Counted from the stretch's first letter, positions 1 through 8,189 are shown. The stretch: DNA of 34,522 nt from Flavonifractor sp. An306 (GCF_002159455.1 NZ_NFIQ01000040.1:1-34522); one strand, 5' to 3'. Made by a program: numbers and translations. The notes: generated by a model from the sequence alone, not told the origin.

Positions 1-1
1 G

Positions 2-168
2 GTCCCCAAGACCTTTGACAACTTTGATTTCAGCCGAGTCACCGGAAAGAATGTTGACAAGCTCCGTAGCCTCCCCACGCTGTCTGCCCTCTATGCTCAC
101 AAAAACCTTAGGTTTCTTTACAAAGGCATAATCATAAATCACAACAAAAACCGAGCCAGCCTACACTA
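2..168 (+). pseudogene. IstB-like (IS21 family) N-terminal remnant
   Basis: The frame from base 2 reads as a KTFDNFDFSRV segment, then a charged stretch and LSALYAHKNLRFL, and stops at 168. In IS21-family IstB helper ATPases a K-T-x-D-x-F-D-F segment sits in the N-terminal part, just before the hydrophobic strand leading to the Walker A loop. Here that strand is followed by unrelated residues and a stop, with no Walker motif. I read it as a 5'-truncated (by the window) and 3'-decayed copy. The match is from memory of the family only, so it stays tentative. Confidence 0.42.
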
Positions 169-170
169 AA

Positions 171-207
171 ACGTCGCTTTTTTCAAGGAAAAGGCGGCGT
201 TTTTTTC
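171..207 (+). terminator. Rho-independent terminator
   Basis: A 14-bp stem (171-184 with 187-200, including G-U pairs) closes on a two-base gap and runs into seven T. It follows the IstB-like remnant. Confidence 0.75.
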
Positions 208-274
208 ATGGCCCGGTTTTGGAAAGGAGTGGTGCTGACTTAATACTAAAACGAAAGGGGGAATTTTTTTAGCT

Positions 275-302
275 GGCCAGGCCGGGAGGTCTGGCCTTTT
301 TT
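275..302 (+). terminator. Rho-independent terminator
   Basis: Stem 275-283 pairs with 288-296 (9 bp, one G-T) around a GGGA loop and is followed by six T. It is the second terminator within 130 bases and isolates the regulator gene from upstream transcription. Confidence 0.75.
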
Positions 303-337
303 CATCTCACGAAAAAGGAGGTTAACACCCCATAAGC

Positions 338-370
338 GTCCGAGGAAATTGGTCTCCCCGGACTCTTTTT
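338..370 (+). terminator. Weak terminator-like hairpin
   Basis: GTCCG at 338-342 pairs with CGGAC at 359-363 with partial inner pairing, followed by TCTTTTT. It lies 50 bases before the start of the regulator and could equally be a leader structure of that gene. Confidence 0.35.
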
Positions 371-419
371 CTGCCTCTTTCATAAATCTATTGTAAATTG
401 CAATGGGAGGGACGGCGTA

Positions 420-1769
420 TTGATTCAAAAACGGGTTTTGGATCAGATCGGCGAGGTGGTGCGTCTTTGTGAGGACACCGACGGTATTGTGATTGTAAAC
501 CGAAATGGGATAGTAGAGTATCACCGTATCTCGCTGGACAGCTACTGGTGCTCTCAGGAGACGGAGGGGTGCCATATTCTGGAGCTTTATCCCGAACTGG
601 ACGAGGACAGCAGCACCATTCTGCAGGCCCTCAAGACGGGTAAAGCTACTTATAATGTGTTGCAGGACATCAACAACCGGCGGGGCCAGCGGGTACTGCT
701 GGAGTCCACCACCATTCCCATCGTAGTGGACGGGCAGGTGGAGTGTGTGGTGGACTCCTCCAAGTACCACGCCATTGATCAGCGGGTGATCCGTGGAGAC
801 AGCGGGGGACTGTACACCCTGGACCATATCATCACCCAGGACACGGCTATGCTGACCCTGAAGGAGCGTATCCGGAATGTGGCGCCCCTGGACTCCTCGG
901 TGCTTATCTACGGGGAGACGGGCACGGGCAAGGAACTGGTGGCCGAGTCCCTCCACAGTGAGGGAAAACGCTCCGGCAAGCCCTTTGTCTCCCAGAACTG
1001 CGCCGCCATTCCCTCCAATCTGCTGGAAAGCCTGTTCTTTGGAACGGAGAAGGGCAGCTACACCGGCGCGCTGACCCGGAAGGGACTGCTGGAGGAGGCC
1101 GACGGAGGCAGCCTCTTTTTGGATGAGATCAACTCCATGGAGATTGGCCTCCAGGCCAAATTGTTAAAGGTATTGGAGGAGAAGAAGGTGCGCCGCCTGG
1201 GTGGCAGCCGGGATATTCCCTTTGATGTGCGCATCGTGGCGGCGGTCAACGAGGACCCGGCCAAGCTGATCCGGGAGCACCGCCTCCGGGAGGACCTGTA
1301 TTACCGGCTGGGCGTGGTGCGCATTACCCTGCCGCCGCTGCGTAAGCGGAAGGGGGATATCGCCCTGCTGACCCGCCACTTTATCGAGTGCTATAATCAG
1401 AAGATGAAGCGGGATATCCGGGGCATCAGTGAGCAGGCCCTGCGCCGCCTGGAGCAGTACAGCTGGCCGGGCAATGTGCGGGAGCTGCAGAACGTGGTGG
1501 AAGGCGCCTACGTCTCCGCGCGGTCCGAGATGCTGATGATGGACCATATGACGGACATCCTGGATCAGGGGCTGATGGAGCTGGACCAGGAGCCTGCCGG
1601 CGGGGATACCATCGAAGATGGCTTTTCGCTGCCCCAGGCTCTGGAGCAGTATGAGCGGGAGCTGGTGCGCAGAGCCATGGCCCAGTCCAGCTCTATCTCC
1701 CAGGCAGCCCGCCTGCTGGGGGTATCCCGGCAGAATCTGAAGTACAGACTGCAAAAATTTAACCTGTAA
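420..1769 (+). CDS. Sigma-54-dependent transcriptional activator with PAS-like sensor
   Basis: A 449-residue bacterial enhancer-binding protein. Residues 1-125 resemble a PAS sensor. The AAA+ domain follows, with Walker A GETGTGKE (165-172), the sigma-54 contact loop GSYTGA (212-217), Walker B GGSLFLDE (229-236) and a WPGNVREL segment. A Fis-type helix-turn-helix ends the protein (SISQAARLLGVSRQNLKYRL). The start is TTG at 420, set 9 bases after GGGAGG (405-410); no ATG fits as well. Family knowledge: such proteins bind upstream DNA, hydrolyse ATP and open RpoN-bound promoters. Immediately downstream lie a dyad and an exact -24/-12 promoter before a catabolic operon, so the likely target is that operon. 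The PAS ligand is unknown. Confidence 0.93.
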   Translation: MIQKRVLDQIGEVVRLCEDTDGIVIVNRNGIVEYHRISLDSYWCSQETEGCHILELYPELDEDSSTILQALKTGKATYNVLQDINNRRGQRVLLESTTIPIVVDGQVECVVDSSKYHAIDQRVIRGDSGGLYTLDHIITQDTAMLTLKERIRNVAPLDSSVLIYGETGTGKELVAESLHSEGKRSGKPFVSQNCAAIPSNLLESLFFGTEKGSYTGALTRKGLLEEADGGSLFLDEINSMEIGLQAKLLKVLEEKKVRRLGGSRDIPFDVRIVAAVNEDPAKLIREHRLREDLYYRLGVVRITLPPLRKRKGDIALLTRHFIECYNQKMKRDIRGISEQALRRLEQYSWPGNVRELQNVVEGAYVSARSEMLMMDHMTDILDQGLMELDQEPAGGDTIEDGFSLPQALEQYERELVRRAMAQSSSISQAARLLGVSRQNLKYRLQKFNL

Positions 1770-1773
1770 GAAA

Positions 1774-1909
1774 TTTTGCGCCGCAAAAAATTTTGCGTCA
1801 TTATGTGACAGATCTATCCAACAGAAAAGCTGTTCTGTTCGCCCAATGAAGGGGGAAAAGACCCTCTTTCCGGTACAAAAGGCGGAGAGAACAGCTTTTT
1901 TGCGCCGCA
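1774..1909 (+). promoter_or_regulatory. Candidate enhancer (UAS) sites for the sigma-54 activator
   Basis: TTTTGCGCCGCAAAA (1774-1788) is a perfect 7+1+7 palindrome starting five bases after the activator's stop codon, about 130 bases upstream of the -24 element. The same 12 bases TTTTGCGCCGCA recur at 1898-1909, and a half-site TTTTGCG lies at 1791-1797. Position, symmetry and repetition fit binding sites for the Fis-type HTH of the neighbouring activator. That this protein binds here is inference. Confidence 0.55.
1825..1901 (+). terminator. Long inverted repeat, terminator-like
   Basis: Arms 1825-1843 and 1881-1899 are complementary at 17 of 19 positions, and the right arm runs into six T. 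The 37-base loop has its own weaker pairing. It would end the activator transcript before the sigma-54 promoter. It may also bring the repeated enhancer sites closer together. Confidence 0.5.
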
Positions 1910-1919
1910 GTCAAAGAGT

Positions 1920-1934
1920 TGGCACATGGCTTGC
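1920..1934 (+). promoter_or_regulatory. Sigma-54 (-24/-12) promoter
   Basis: TGGCAC-ATGGC-TTGC (1920-1934) matches the RpoN consensus exactly, with GG (1921-1922) and GC (1933-1934) separated by ten bases. Transcription should begin near 1945, leaving a leader of about 35 bases before the ATG at 1981. The activator gene directly upstream supplies the required partner. Confidence 0.88.
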
Positions 1935-1980
1935 CAATATAAAAGGCAAAACAAAGCAACGGCGAGAAAGGAAGATAGAT

Positions 1981-3564
1981 ATGCGAAAACTCCGCTACAA
2001 CGGCGCAGTCACATCAATGGATGGCTCCATGAGCCGCTATGAGGCCATCGGTACTCAGGATGGCAAGATCGTATTTCTGGGAACAAGCCAGGAGGCGCTG
2101 GCCCAGCAGTGGGATGAAACGGTGGATCTGAAGGGGGCCGCGGTGCTGCCCGGCTTCAACGACACCCACATGCACCTGCTCCACTACGCCATGTTCCGGC
2201 GGAACGTGCCCCTGCTCGGGGTAAAGACCATCGACGAGGTGGTGGAGCGCTGCAAGGCCCGCATTGACGCAGAGCACCCCGATTACCTCATCGGCATGGG
2301 CTGGAACCAGGAGACCATGGAGGAGGGGCGGCTGCTGACCAAAGAGGATATGGACCGCATCTCCACCGACATCCCGGTGTGTATGCTGCGTACCTGCATT
2401 CACATTGCCGCCTGCAACACGGTAATGCTGGAAAAGATCCGTGCCTTAAAGCATGTGGAGCCCGAGGTCATGGCTCTGGTGGACTTTGAAAACGGCATCC
2501 TGCGGGAGAACGCCGCCCGGCTCTATATGGACGTGCTGCCCCAGGCCGACGACGCCTATGTGAAGCAGCTGATCCGGGAAGGGCAGAGGGAACTGAACGC
2601 CGCCGGCATCACCTGCGTCCACTCCGATGACCTGATGGCCATTGCCGGCATGGACCCCATCCGGCTCATCGGCATTTACCGGGAGATGGAGGCCGACGGA
2701 GAGCTGACCGTACGGGTGTACGAGCAGTGCCTGGTGGAGCCCGAGGACTTTGAGCGGCTCAAGGGTGTGCGCAGCGATCCGGCCGACCGGACCAGCCTGT
2801 TCCGCACCGGCCCCCGCAAGCTGCTCCAGGACGGCTCTCTGGGCGCCAAATCCGCCGAGATGATCGACGGCTATGTGGACGAGCGGGACAACCACGGTAT
2901 TCCGATTTATACGGAGGAAGAGCTGTGCCACCGCATCCAGGCCGCTCACGACGTCCATATGGATGTGGCGGTCCACGCCATCGGCGACCTGGCACTGAAG
3001 AAGGTGTGCGACGCTATGGAGCAGGCGGAGAAGGCCAATCCCTGGCCGGATCACCGCCACGGCATCGTCCATGCCCAGACCACCACCCCCGCGCTGCTGG
3101 AGCGGATGAAGGCGCTGGGCCTCCAGGCCTATATCCAGCCCATCTTCATCGACGCCGACATGAATATCATTGCCGAGCGGGTGGGGGAGGAGCACTCCAG
3201 GGACTGCTACAACTGGAAGGCCATGCTGGATCTGGGCCTGCGGGTCAGCGGCGGCTCCGACTGCCCGGTGGAGCCCTTCAACGTGCTGGACAACATGCGC
3301 TCCGCCATCACCCGACAGAACCGGACGGGCACCAAGACCTATCTGCCCGAGCAGGCCCTCACTGTGGAGCAGGCTGTCCGCCTCTTCACCTCTGACGCCG
3401 CCTGGCCCAGCCGGGACGAGGCGGTCCGGGGCACCCTGGAGGTGGGCAGGCAGGCCGATCTGGTGGTGCTGGAGCAGGATCTGTTTCACACCGAGCCCAG
3501 CCAGTTCCCCCAGGTCAGAGTACTGGAGACCGTGCTCAACGGAGTTACCGTATATCAGGCATAA
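1981..3564 (+). CDS. YtcJ-type metal-dependent amidohydrolase (Amidohydro_3)
   Basis: 527 residues of the amidohydrolase superfamily, YtcJ/AepA-like branch. Metal-site signatures are in order: H63-M-H65 after strand 1, VAVHAIGD (H332), HGIVHAQ (H360, H364) and GSDCPVEP (D427). The start at ATG 1981 is chosen because GAAAGGAAG sits just upstream and the RpoN promoter at 1920-1934 lies in front of it. A longer in-frame reading from 1846 would have to be transcribed through that promoter and adds residues with no family resemblance. First gene of a sigma-54-driven operon with an M20 hydrolase and a YfcC-type carrier, so a role in hydrolysing an imported amide or N-acyl compound is likely. The substrate cannot be read from the sequence. 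Confidence 0.9.
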   Translation: MRKLRYNGAVTSMDGSMSRYEAIGTQDGKIVFLGTSQEALAQQWDETVDLKGAAVLPGFNDTHMHLLHYAMFRRNVPLLGVKTIDEVVERCKARIDAEHPDYLIGMGWNQETMEEGRLLTKEDMDRISTDIPVCMLRTCIHIAACNTVMLEKIRALKHVEPEVMALVDFENGILRENAARLYMDVLPQADDAYVKQLIREGQRELNAAGITCVHSDDLMAIAGMDPIRLIGIYREMEADGELTVRVYEQCLVEPEDFERLKGVRSDPADRTSLFRTGPRKLLQDGSLGAKSAEMIDGYVDERDNHGIPIYTEEELCHRIQAAHDVHMDVAVHAIGDLALKKVCDAMEQAEKANPWPDHRHGIVHAQTTTPALLERMKALGLQAYIQPIFIDADMNIIAERVGEEHSRDCYNWKAMLDLGLRVSGGSDCPVEPFNVLDNMRSAITRQNRTGTKTYLPEQALTVEQAVRLFTSDAAWPSRDEAVRGTLEVGRQADLVVLEQDLFHTEPSQFPQVRVLETVLNGVTVYQA

Positions 3565-3601
3565 CGCGGGCAGCCGCGTGGCATAGAAAGGAGAGCTCCC
3601 T

Positions 3602-4825
3602 ATGAATGAGATGCTGGAAAAGGCCCGAGCCATCGAGGCGCAGATCATCGCCGACCGGCGCTGTCTGCACCAGATCCCCGAGGTGGGCGTGTATACCCCC
3701 AAAACGGCGGAATATGTGAAAAAGCGGCTGACTGAGATGGGCATACCTAATCATGACTGCGGCGTCCACACCAAGGAGGAGCGGGAGAAGATGGTGTTTG
3801 CCGGGTATCCCGACGCCCCTGAATCCACCGGTGTGGTGGGCCTCATCGGTAAGGGCGGCCCCTGCATCCTGTTGCGGGCCGATATGGACGGCCTCCCCAT
3901 GGAGGAGACCACCGGCCTGGATTTTGCCTCCAAGGGAAACACCGCTCACATGTGCGGCCACGATGCCCATGCCGCCATGCTGCTGGGCGCGGCTCAGATC
4001 CTGAAGGATATGGAGGATGAACTGCCCGGTACTGTGAAGCTGATGTTCCAGCCCGGCGAGGAGATGGGTTACGGCTCCCGCACCATGGTGGACGACGGTC
4101 TGCTGGAAAACCCCAAGGTGGACGCGGCCATGGCCCTCCATGTGGGCTCTCAGGTGGAGGTGGGCAAGCTGAACTACTCTCCCGGCGTGGCCTCCGGCGC
4201 CATGGCCACCTTCATCGTCAGTATTCAGGGCAAGGGCGGCCACTCCTCCGAGCCCCAGAAGACCATCGACCCGGTGAATATCGCCACCCAGGTGTGCTCT
4301 GCGCTGAACATGCTCATTCCCCGGGAGGTGGACCCCGAGGCCTTTGCCACCATGACGGTGGGCGCCCTCAACGGCGGCCGGGCCTCCAACATCATCCCGG
4401 ACACCGCGGAGATCATGGTGTCCTTCCGAACCCTCAGCCCGGAGGCCTACGACCACCTGATCGAGCGCATCCCCGAGATCCTGGAGCATTACATTAAGGC
4501 CTGGCGGGGCACCTACGATGTGAGGGTGCTCAAGACCCCCAGCACCGTGTGCGACCCGGACTTCTCTGCGGAGATCGTCCCCTTCGCCGCCGAGATTCTG
4601 GGGGAAGAGAACGTGAAGCCTGTGCCCCCCATGAAGGGCGCCGAGGACTTCGGCCATGTGACCCGCCATGTGCCCGGCTTCTATGCCTTTATGGGCGCAG
4701 GCTCCCCCGACGGTTACCCCCTGCACAATCCCAACATGGTGCTGGACGAGAGCGCCTTTGCCATCGGCACCGCCATTCTGGCCAACAGCGCGGTAAAGTG
4801 GCTCAAGAGCAAGGCGGACAAGTAA
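3602..4825 (+). CDS. M20-family amidohydrolase / aminoacylase-like peptidase
   Basis: 407 residues of the M20D group (hippurate hydrolase, N-acyl-amino-acid hydrolase, IAA-amino-acid hydrolase relatives). Metal ligands and catalytic residues are in place: HMCGHDAH (C118, H120), the GEE pair (E153, E154), H180 and a C-terminal LHNPN (H375). The inserted dimerisation domain begins near the GGHSSEP segment. Start ATG 3602 follows AAAGGAG by a normal distance, 37 bases after the preceding stop. Enzymes of this group remove an acyl group from an amino acid or cleave small dipeptide-like amides in the cytoplasm. Partnered with the YtcJ-like enzyme and a carrier, it is probably one step of a short uptake-and-hydrolysis route. 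Confidence 0.92.
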   Translation: MNEMLEKARAIEAQIIADRRCLHQIPEVGVYTPKTAEYVKKRLTEMGIPNHDCGVHTKEEREKMVFAGYPDAPESTGVVGLIGKGGPCILLRADMDGLPMEETTGLDFASKGNTAHMCGHDAHAAMLLGAAQILKDMEDELPGTVKLMFQPGEEMGYGSRTMVDDGLLENPKVDAAMALHVGSQVEVGKLNYSPGVASGAMATFIVSIQGKGGHSSEPQKTIDPVNIATQVCSALNMLIPREVDPEAFATMTVGALNGGRASNIIPDTAEIMVSFRTLSPEAYDHLIERIPEILEHYIKAWRGTYDVRVLKTPSTVCDPDFSAEIVPFAAEILGEENVKPVPPMKGAEDFGHVTRHVPGFYAFMGAGSPDGYPLHNPNMVLDESAFAIGTAILANSAVKWLKSKADK

Positions 4826-4862
4826 AACACTCCAAGCTGGTAAAATAGAGGAGGACCTGAGA

Positions 4863-6248
4863 ATGGGAAAGACACTGCAAAAGAAAAAGGGCTTTAGTTT
4901 GCCCCACGTGTACGCAGTTATTTTGATCCTGATGCTGCTGGTCGCCATCATGACCTATGTGGTGCCTGCCGGCAGCTATGTCCGCGTGGATAACGCGGTA
5001 GACCCCGACAGCTTCACCTATGCCGAGCAAACCCCTGTTGGCTTTCTGGGCTTCTTCACCGCCATCCATCAGGGCGTGGTTGAGAGTTCCAGCATCATCG
5101 GCGCTGTGCTGCTCATCAGCGGCTGCATCCAGATCATCCAGTATACCGGCGCGTTTTCTGCCGGAATCCAGACCCTGATCCGCAAAGCCAATGGCAAGGG
5201 CCTGGCCATGGTGATCCTGTTCTTCACCCTGTTCACCGGCCTGGGGGTCATCGGTTACCTGGACGCCCTTTACCCCTTCTATCCCATCATTATTTCTCTG
5301 TTCATCACATTGGGCTATGACAAAATGGTGGGCACCGCTATTATCCTGCTGTCCACCGCCGTCGGTTTCACCTGCGGCATGGTCAACCCCTACACCACCG
5401 GCGTGGCGCAGACTCTGGTGGGTCTGCCCATGTACTCCGGTATCGGTTTCCGCGCCGTGGGCCTGGTGATCTTCTATGTGATCGCTCTGTTCTTCCTGAC
5501 CCGCTACTGCATCAAGATCAAGAAGGACCCCAAGAACAGCGTGATGGGCGAGAATTACCTTCAGGAGCAGACCGCACCCATGGAGTTCGAGGAGGGCCTG
5601 CAGTTCACCGCCGGCCGGATCGTCATCATCCTGGCCTTCCTGGTTACCATTGTCATCTCCGTGGTGGGCTCCCTGCTGTGGAAGTGGGGTCTGCCTGAGA
5701 TCACCGCCATCTATTTCCCTGTAACCATTCTGGCGGTCATTATCTCCCGCACCAACGTCTCCCAGGCCTGCGTCGAGTTTGGCAAGGGCATGGCCGGCGT
5801 GGTGGCTCCCACCATGGTCATCGGCCTGAGCCGCGCCGTGTCCGTGATCCTCACCGAGGGCAACATCACCGACACCATCATCCACGCCATGGCCGACGTG
5901 CTGGACGGCAAGAGCCCGGTCATTACTCTGCTGGTAGTCTATGTGTTCGTCACCGCCTTCAACTTCTTTGTTGGCTCCGGTTCCGGCAAGGCTGTGGTTC
6001 TGATGCCCATTCTTCAGCCCATGGGCCAGGTCCTGGGTATCAACCAGCAGGTTATGGTGCTGGCCTACCAGTACGGCGACGGCTTCACCAACACCTTCTG
6101 GCCCACCTCCGCTCTGCTGGCTCTGTCCCTGTGCGACATGGACTACGGCCATTGGTTCAAGTTTGCCTGGAAGATTTATGTCTGCCTGATCGCGGCTGGC
6201 TTCGCCCTTGTTGTCGTTGCCAACCAGATCGGCTACGGACCCTTCTGA
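4863..6248 (+). CDS. YfcC-family membrane carrier (C4-dicarboxylate/basic amino acid type)
   Basis: 461 residues, strongly hydrophobic, with about a dozen membrane spans. The opening (a lysine-rich tail, then LPHVYAVILILMLLVA and a TYVVPAGSY segment) and inner segments such as GVAQTLVG and a C-terminal FWPTSALL match YfcC/COG1288 carriers, related to the DcuC group. Start ATG 4863 has GGAGG about 7 bases upstream. Third and last gene of the sigma-54 operon, so it probably imports the substrate of the two hydrolases or exchanges it for a product. Substrate not predictable; family members are annotated as basic amino acid or dicarboxylate carriers without much proof. Confidence 0.88.
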   Translation: MGKTLQKKKGFSLPHVYAVILILMLLVAIMTYVVPAGSYVRVDNAVDPDSFTYAEQTPVGFLGFFTAIHQGVVESSSIIGAVLLISGCIQIIQYTGAFSAGIQTLIRKANGKGLAMVILFFTLFTGLGVIGYLDALYPFYPIIISLFITLGYDKMVGTAIILLSTAVGFTCGMVNPYTTGVAQTLVGLPMYSGIGFRAVGLVIFYVIALFFLTRYCIKIKKDPKNSVMGENYLQEQTAPMEFEEGLQFTAGRIVIILAFLVTIVISVVGSLLWKWGLPEITAIYFPVTILAVIISRTNVSQACVEFGKGMAGVVAPTMVIGLSRAVSVILTEGNITDTIIHAMADVLDGKSPVITLLVVYVFVTAFNFFVGSGSGKAVVLMPILQPMGQVLGINQQVMVLAYQYGDGFTNTFWPTSALLALSLCDMDYGHWFKFAWKIYVCLIAAGFALVVVANQIGYGPF

Positions 6249-6298
6249 ATTCCGGAAAAGGAGTTGTGAACCGGTCCGGTAAAAAGGGATAGTGACAA

Positions 6299-6341
6299 AA
6301 GGCCCCCTGATGTAGGAAAATAGACTACATCAGGGGGCCTT
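6299..6341. terminator. Bidirectional terminator
   Basis: A perfect 17-bp stem (6299-6315 with 6325-6341) around a 9-base loop. On the minus strand it is followed by TTTTGTC and on the plus strand by a poorer tail, so it closes the carrier operon and ends minus-strand transcription from the truncated permease that abuts it. Confidence 0.85.
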
Positions 6342-6342
6342 G

Positions 6343-6873
6343 CTATGGAAAAATGGAATCATAGGGGATGCTGTTCTGGAAGTAGTTGCGCACAATGATC
6401 ATGTTGCCCACAGCCACACCTCCCGGCAAGAACAGGGACCACATGCTGCCCACCAGCCCGGTACTCTTTACCACCAGATAGGTGGGGACCAGGCCGCCGC
6501 CAAAGTACATGGTGATCAGGAAAAAGATACTCAGGAATTTTCGTCCCGGAAGGTCCCGCTGGGCCATGGGATAGGCGGTAATGTAGAGCATGGTCACAGA
6601 AAATATTGTGCCAATCACGGTGTATTTTACCGAGTTGAAAAATCCGGAGAGGATGTTGGGGTCCTGAAAAACCGCCATATATCCGTCCAGCGTGAAGCCG
6701 CTGGGGAACAGGAAGGTCTTTCCGGCATAGACATCATAGGGGTCGGAGACAGAGGCGATCAGAACATAGTAGAGGGGGTAGGCCACAATGAGCAGCACCA
6801 CCGCGGTGATCACCACCAAAATAATATCGCTGGTGCGCTCGGAAAATCCAATCCTTTTTTTCAAGCACTCCAC
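6343..6873 (-). pseudogene. Truncated LplC/YtcP-type sugar ABC permease
   Basis: 176 residues matching the N-terminal part of carbohydrate ABC permeases of the LplC/YtcP type (CUT1; usual length about 290). Four membrane spans are visible, and the family look holds to the NYFQNSIP segment. There, where the family continues into the EAA loop that contacts the ATPase, the reading turns into YDSIFP and stops. The EAA loop and last spans are missing, so the protein cannot couple to an ATPase. The break lies within 20 bases of a bidirectional terminator, and no substrate-binding protein follows, which points to a deletion that removed the end of the operon. Confidence 0.8.
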
Positions 6874-6876
6874 CCC

Positions 6877-7815
6877 CTATACAAATTCCACGTCCGAGGC
6901 CTTGGACGCGATCTTGTTGACGATGAGCAGCAAAATGATATTGACCGCCGTGTTGAACAGTCCCACAGCCGTGGAGTAACTGTACTTGGCGCTTTCGATA
7001 CCCTGCTGATAGACATATACGGCGATGACATCGCTGGTAGCCTTGTTCAGATCGGTCTGGAGAAGCCAAACCTTCTCAAAACCAACATTCATCAGTCCGC
7101 CCGCCGCCATGATCAGGTTCAGGATAGCCATGGGCAGCAGCTCCGGCAGGTCGATGTTCTTGATGCGCTGAAATACGGAGGCGCCGTCGATTTTTGCCGC
7201 TTCGTAAAGCCTTGGGTCCACATTGGCCAGGGTGGCCAGATAGATGATGCAGCCCCAGCCGGCGTCCTGCCAGATACCAGAGGCGATGTAGATGGTGCGG
7301 AAGGCGGAGGACTCCGTCAGAAAATCAATGCTGGTGCCAAATATCAGATTGATGAGCCCGCCGGAGGGGCTCAGGAAGATGCGCAGCATGCCGCAGACCA
7401 CCATGATGGAAATAAAGTGGGGCGCATACAGGACCGTCTGGACCAGCCGCTTGTAGCGCTGGAAACGGAGTTGATTGATAATCAGAGATAAAATAATGGG
7501 AATGGGGAAGGTCCACAGCAGACTGTACAGGCTGATGAGAACCGTATTTTTGATCATCCGGACGCAGGTGGGAGAGCTGAAAAATCGCTCAAACCAATAT
7601 AGACCCACCCACTGACTGCCTGTATAGCCCCGACTGGCTTTAAAGTCCCGGAAGGCAATCTGAATGCCGTACATGGGGATATACTTGTAGATGATGGTCA
7701 GTACCACCGGGATCAACAAGAGCAGGTAGAGCTGCCAGTTGTCCAAAATTTGACGGCTCAAAGGTTTTCCGCGTGGGGGAAGGACTCCTGACACGGGTTT
7801 GTATGGTTGACTCAC
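6877..7815 (-). CDS. LplB/YteP-type sugar ABC transporter permease
   Basis: 312 residues, full length for a CUT1 permease of the LplB/YteP group. Six spans follow a cytoplasmic N-terminus, and an EAA loop (LYEAAKIDGASVFQRIKNI) is present. The start is GTG at 7815 with GGGAG nine bases before it; an ATG two bases upstream is out of frame. The gene is followed after three bases by the truncated partner permease. Its promoter region shares LacI-type operators with the divergent regulator gene, so it was probably controlled by that repressor. With the partner broken and no binding protein in sight, the transporter is likely no longer functional. Confidence 0.92.
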   Translation of the reverse strand: MSQPYKPVSGVLPPRGKPLSRQILDNWQLYLLLLIPVVLTIIYKYIPMYGIQIAFRDFKASRGYTGSQWVGLYWFERFFSSPTCVRMIKNTVLISLYSLLWTFPIPIILSLIINQLRFQRYKRLVQTVLYAPHFISIMVVCGMLRIFLSPSGGLINLIFGTSIDFLTESSAFRTIYIASGIWQDAGWGCIIYLATLANVDPRLYEAAKIDGASVFQRIKNIDLPELLPMAILNLIMAAGGLMNVGFEKVWLLQTDLNKATSDVIAVYVYQQGIESAKYSYSTAVGLFNTAVNIILLLIVNKIASKASDVEFV

Positions 7816-7900
7816 ATTGTCTCACTCCCTGTTTAGCGTTATGGCCTTATATCTGCGTTTTGTTTTATCTGATCCCGTGCAAATGTAACCATATTTCGAA

Positions 7901-7961
7901 GTGTAACGTTTCACAGCGAGAGAGAAAAGAACACCCCGGATAACAGGGTGAAACGTTACGC
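7901..7961. promoter_or_regulatory. Two LacI-type operators, permease side
   Basis: Near-palindromes GTGTAACGTTTCAC (7901-7914) and GTGAAACGTTACGC (7948-7961) share an AACGTT centre and lie 47 bases apart, upstream of the minus-strand permease. LacI/GalR regulators recognise palindromes with a central CG; the divergent lacI-type gene is the obvious candidate. Confidence 0.75.
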
Positions 7962-8114
7962 TTAAATTTAAACCAATCATACGCCGTGTTTTCTGGTTGT
8001 GTCAAGGAGATTGAACATCATTTTTGCGCTTCTCTGTTCTCTATAAAAAAGTAGACGGTTTTTTGTGCAATCTGAGAGGAGAATCAAAAAGGAAATAAAA
8101 ACCTAAAAAAGAGC

Positions 8115-8142
8115 TTGCAAAAAAACGTTTCACGTATATAAT
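8115..8142 (+). promoter_or_regulatory. Promoter of the LacI-family regulator
   Basis: TTGCAA (8115-8120), 16-base spacer, TATAAT (8137-8142). An operator-like sequence occupies the spacer, which predicts autorepression. Confidence 0.75.
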
Positions 8143-8189
8143 GAAGTTATCTTTATGAAATTCCATGGAATATCTGTGATACGTTTCAC
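8120..8189. promoter_or_regulatory. Two LacI-type operators, regulator side
   Basis: AAAAAACGTTTCAC (8120-8133) lies between the -35 and -10 of the regulator promoter. GTGATACGTTTCAC (8176-8189), a palindrome with one mismatch, lies downstream of the start point and 22 bases before the ATG. With the two permease-side sites they make four operator-like sequences in 290 bases. Confidence 0.75.

Noticed and set aside
2446-3744. Minus-strand reading of 432 codons opposite the amidohydrolase
   Set aside because: Antisense shadow; the plus-strand metal-site motifs are complete.
3545-6152. Long minus-strand readings opposite the M20 and carrier genes
   Set aside because: Rich in H, G, V and L as expected for antisense of GC-rich genes. 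No family signatures; the plus-strand genes are certain.
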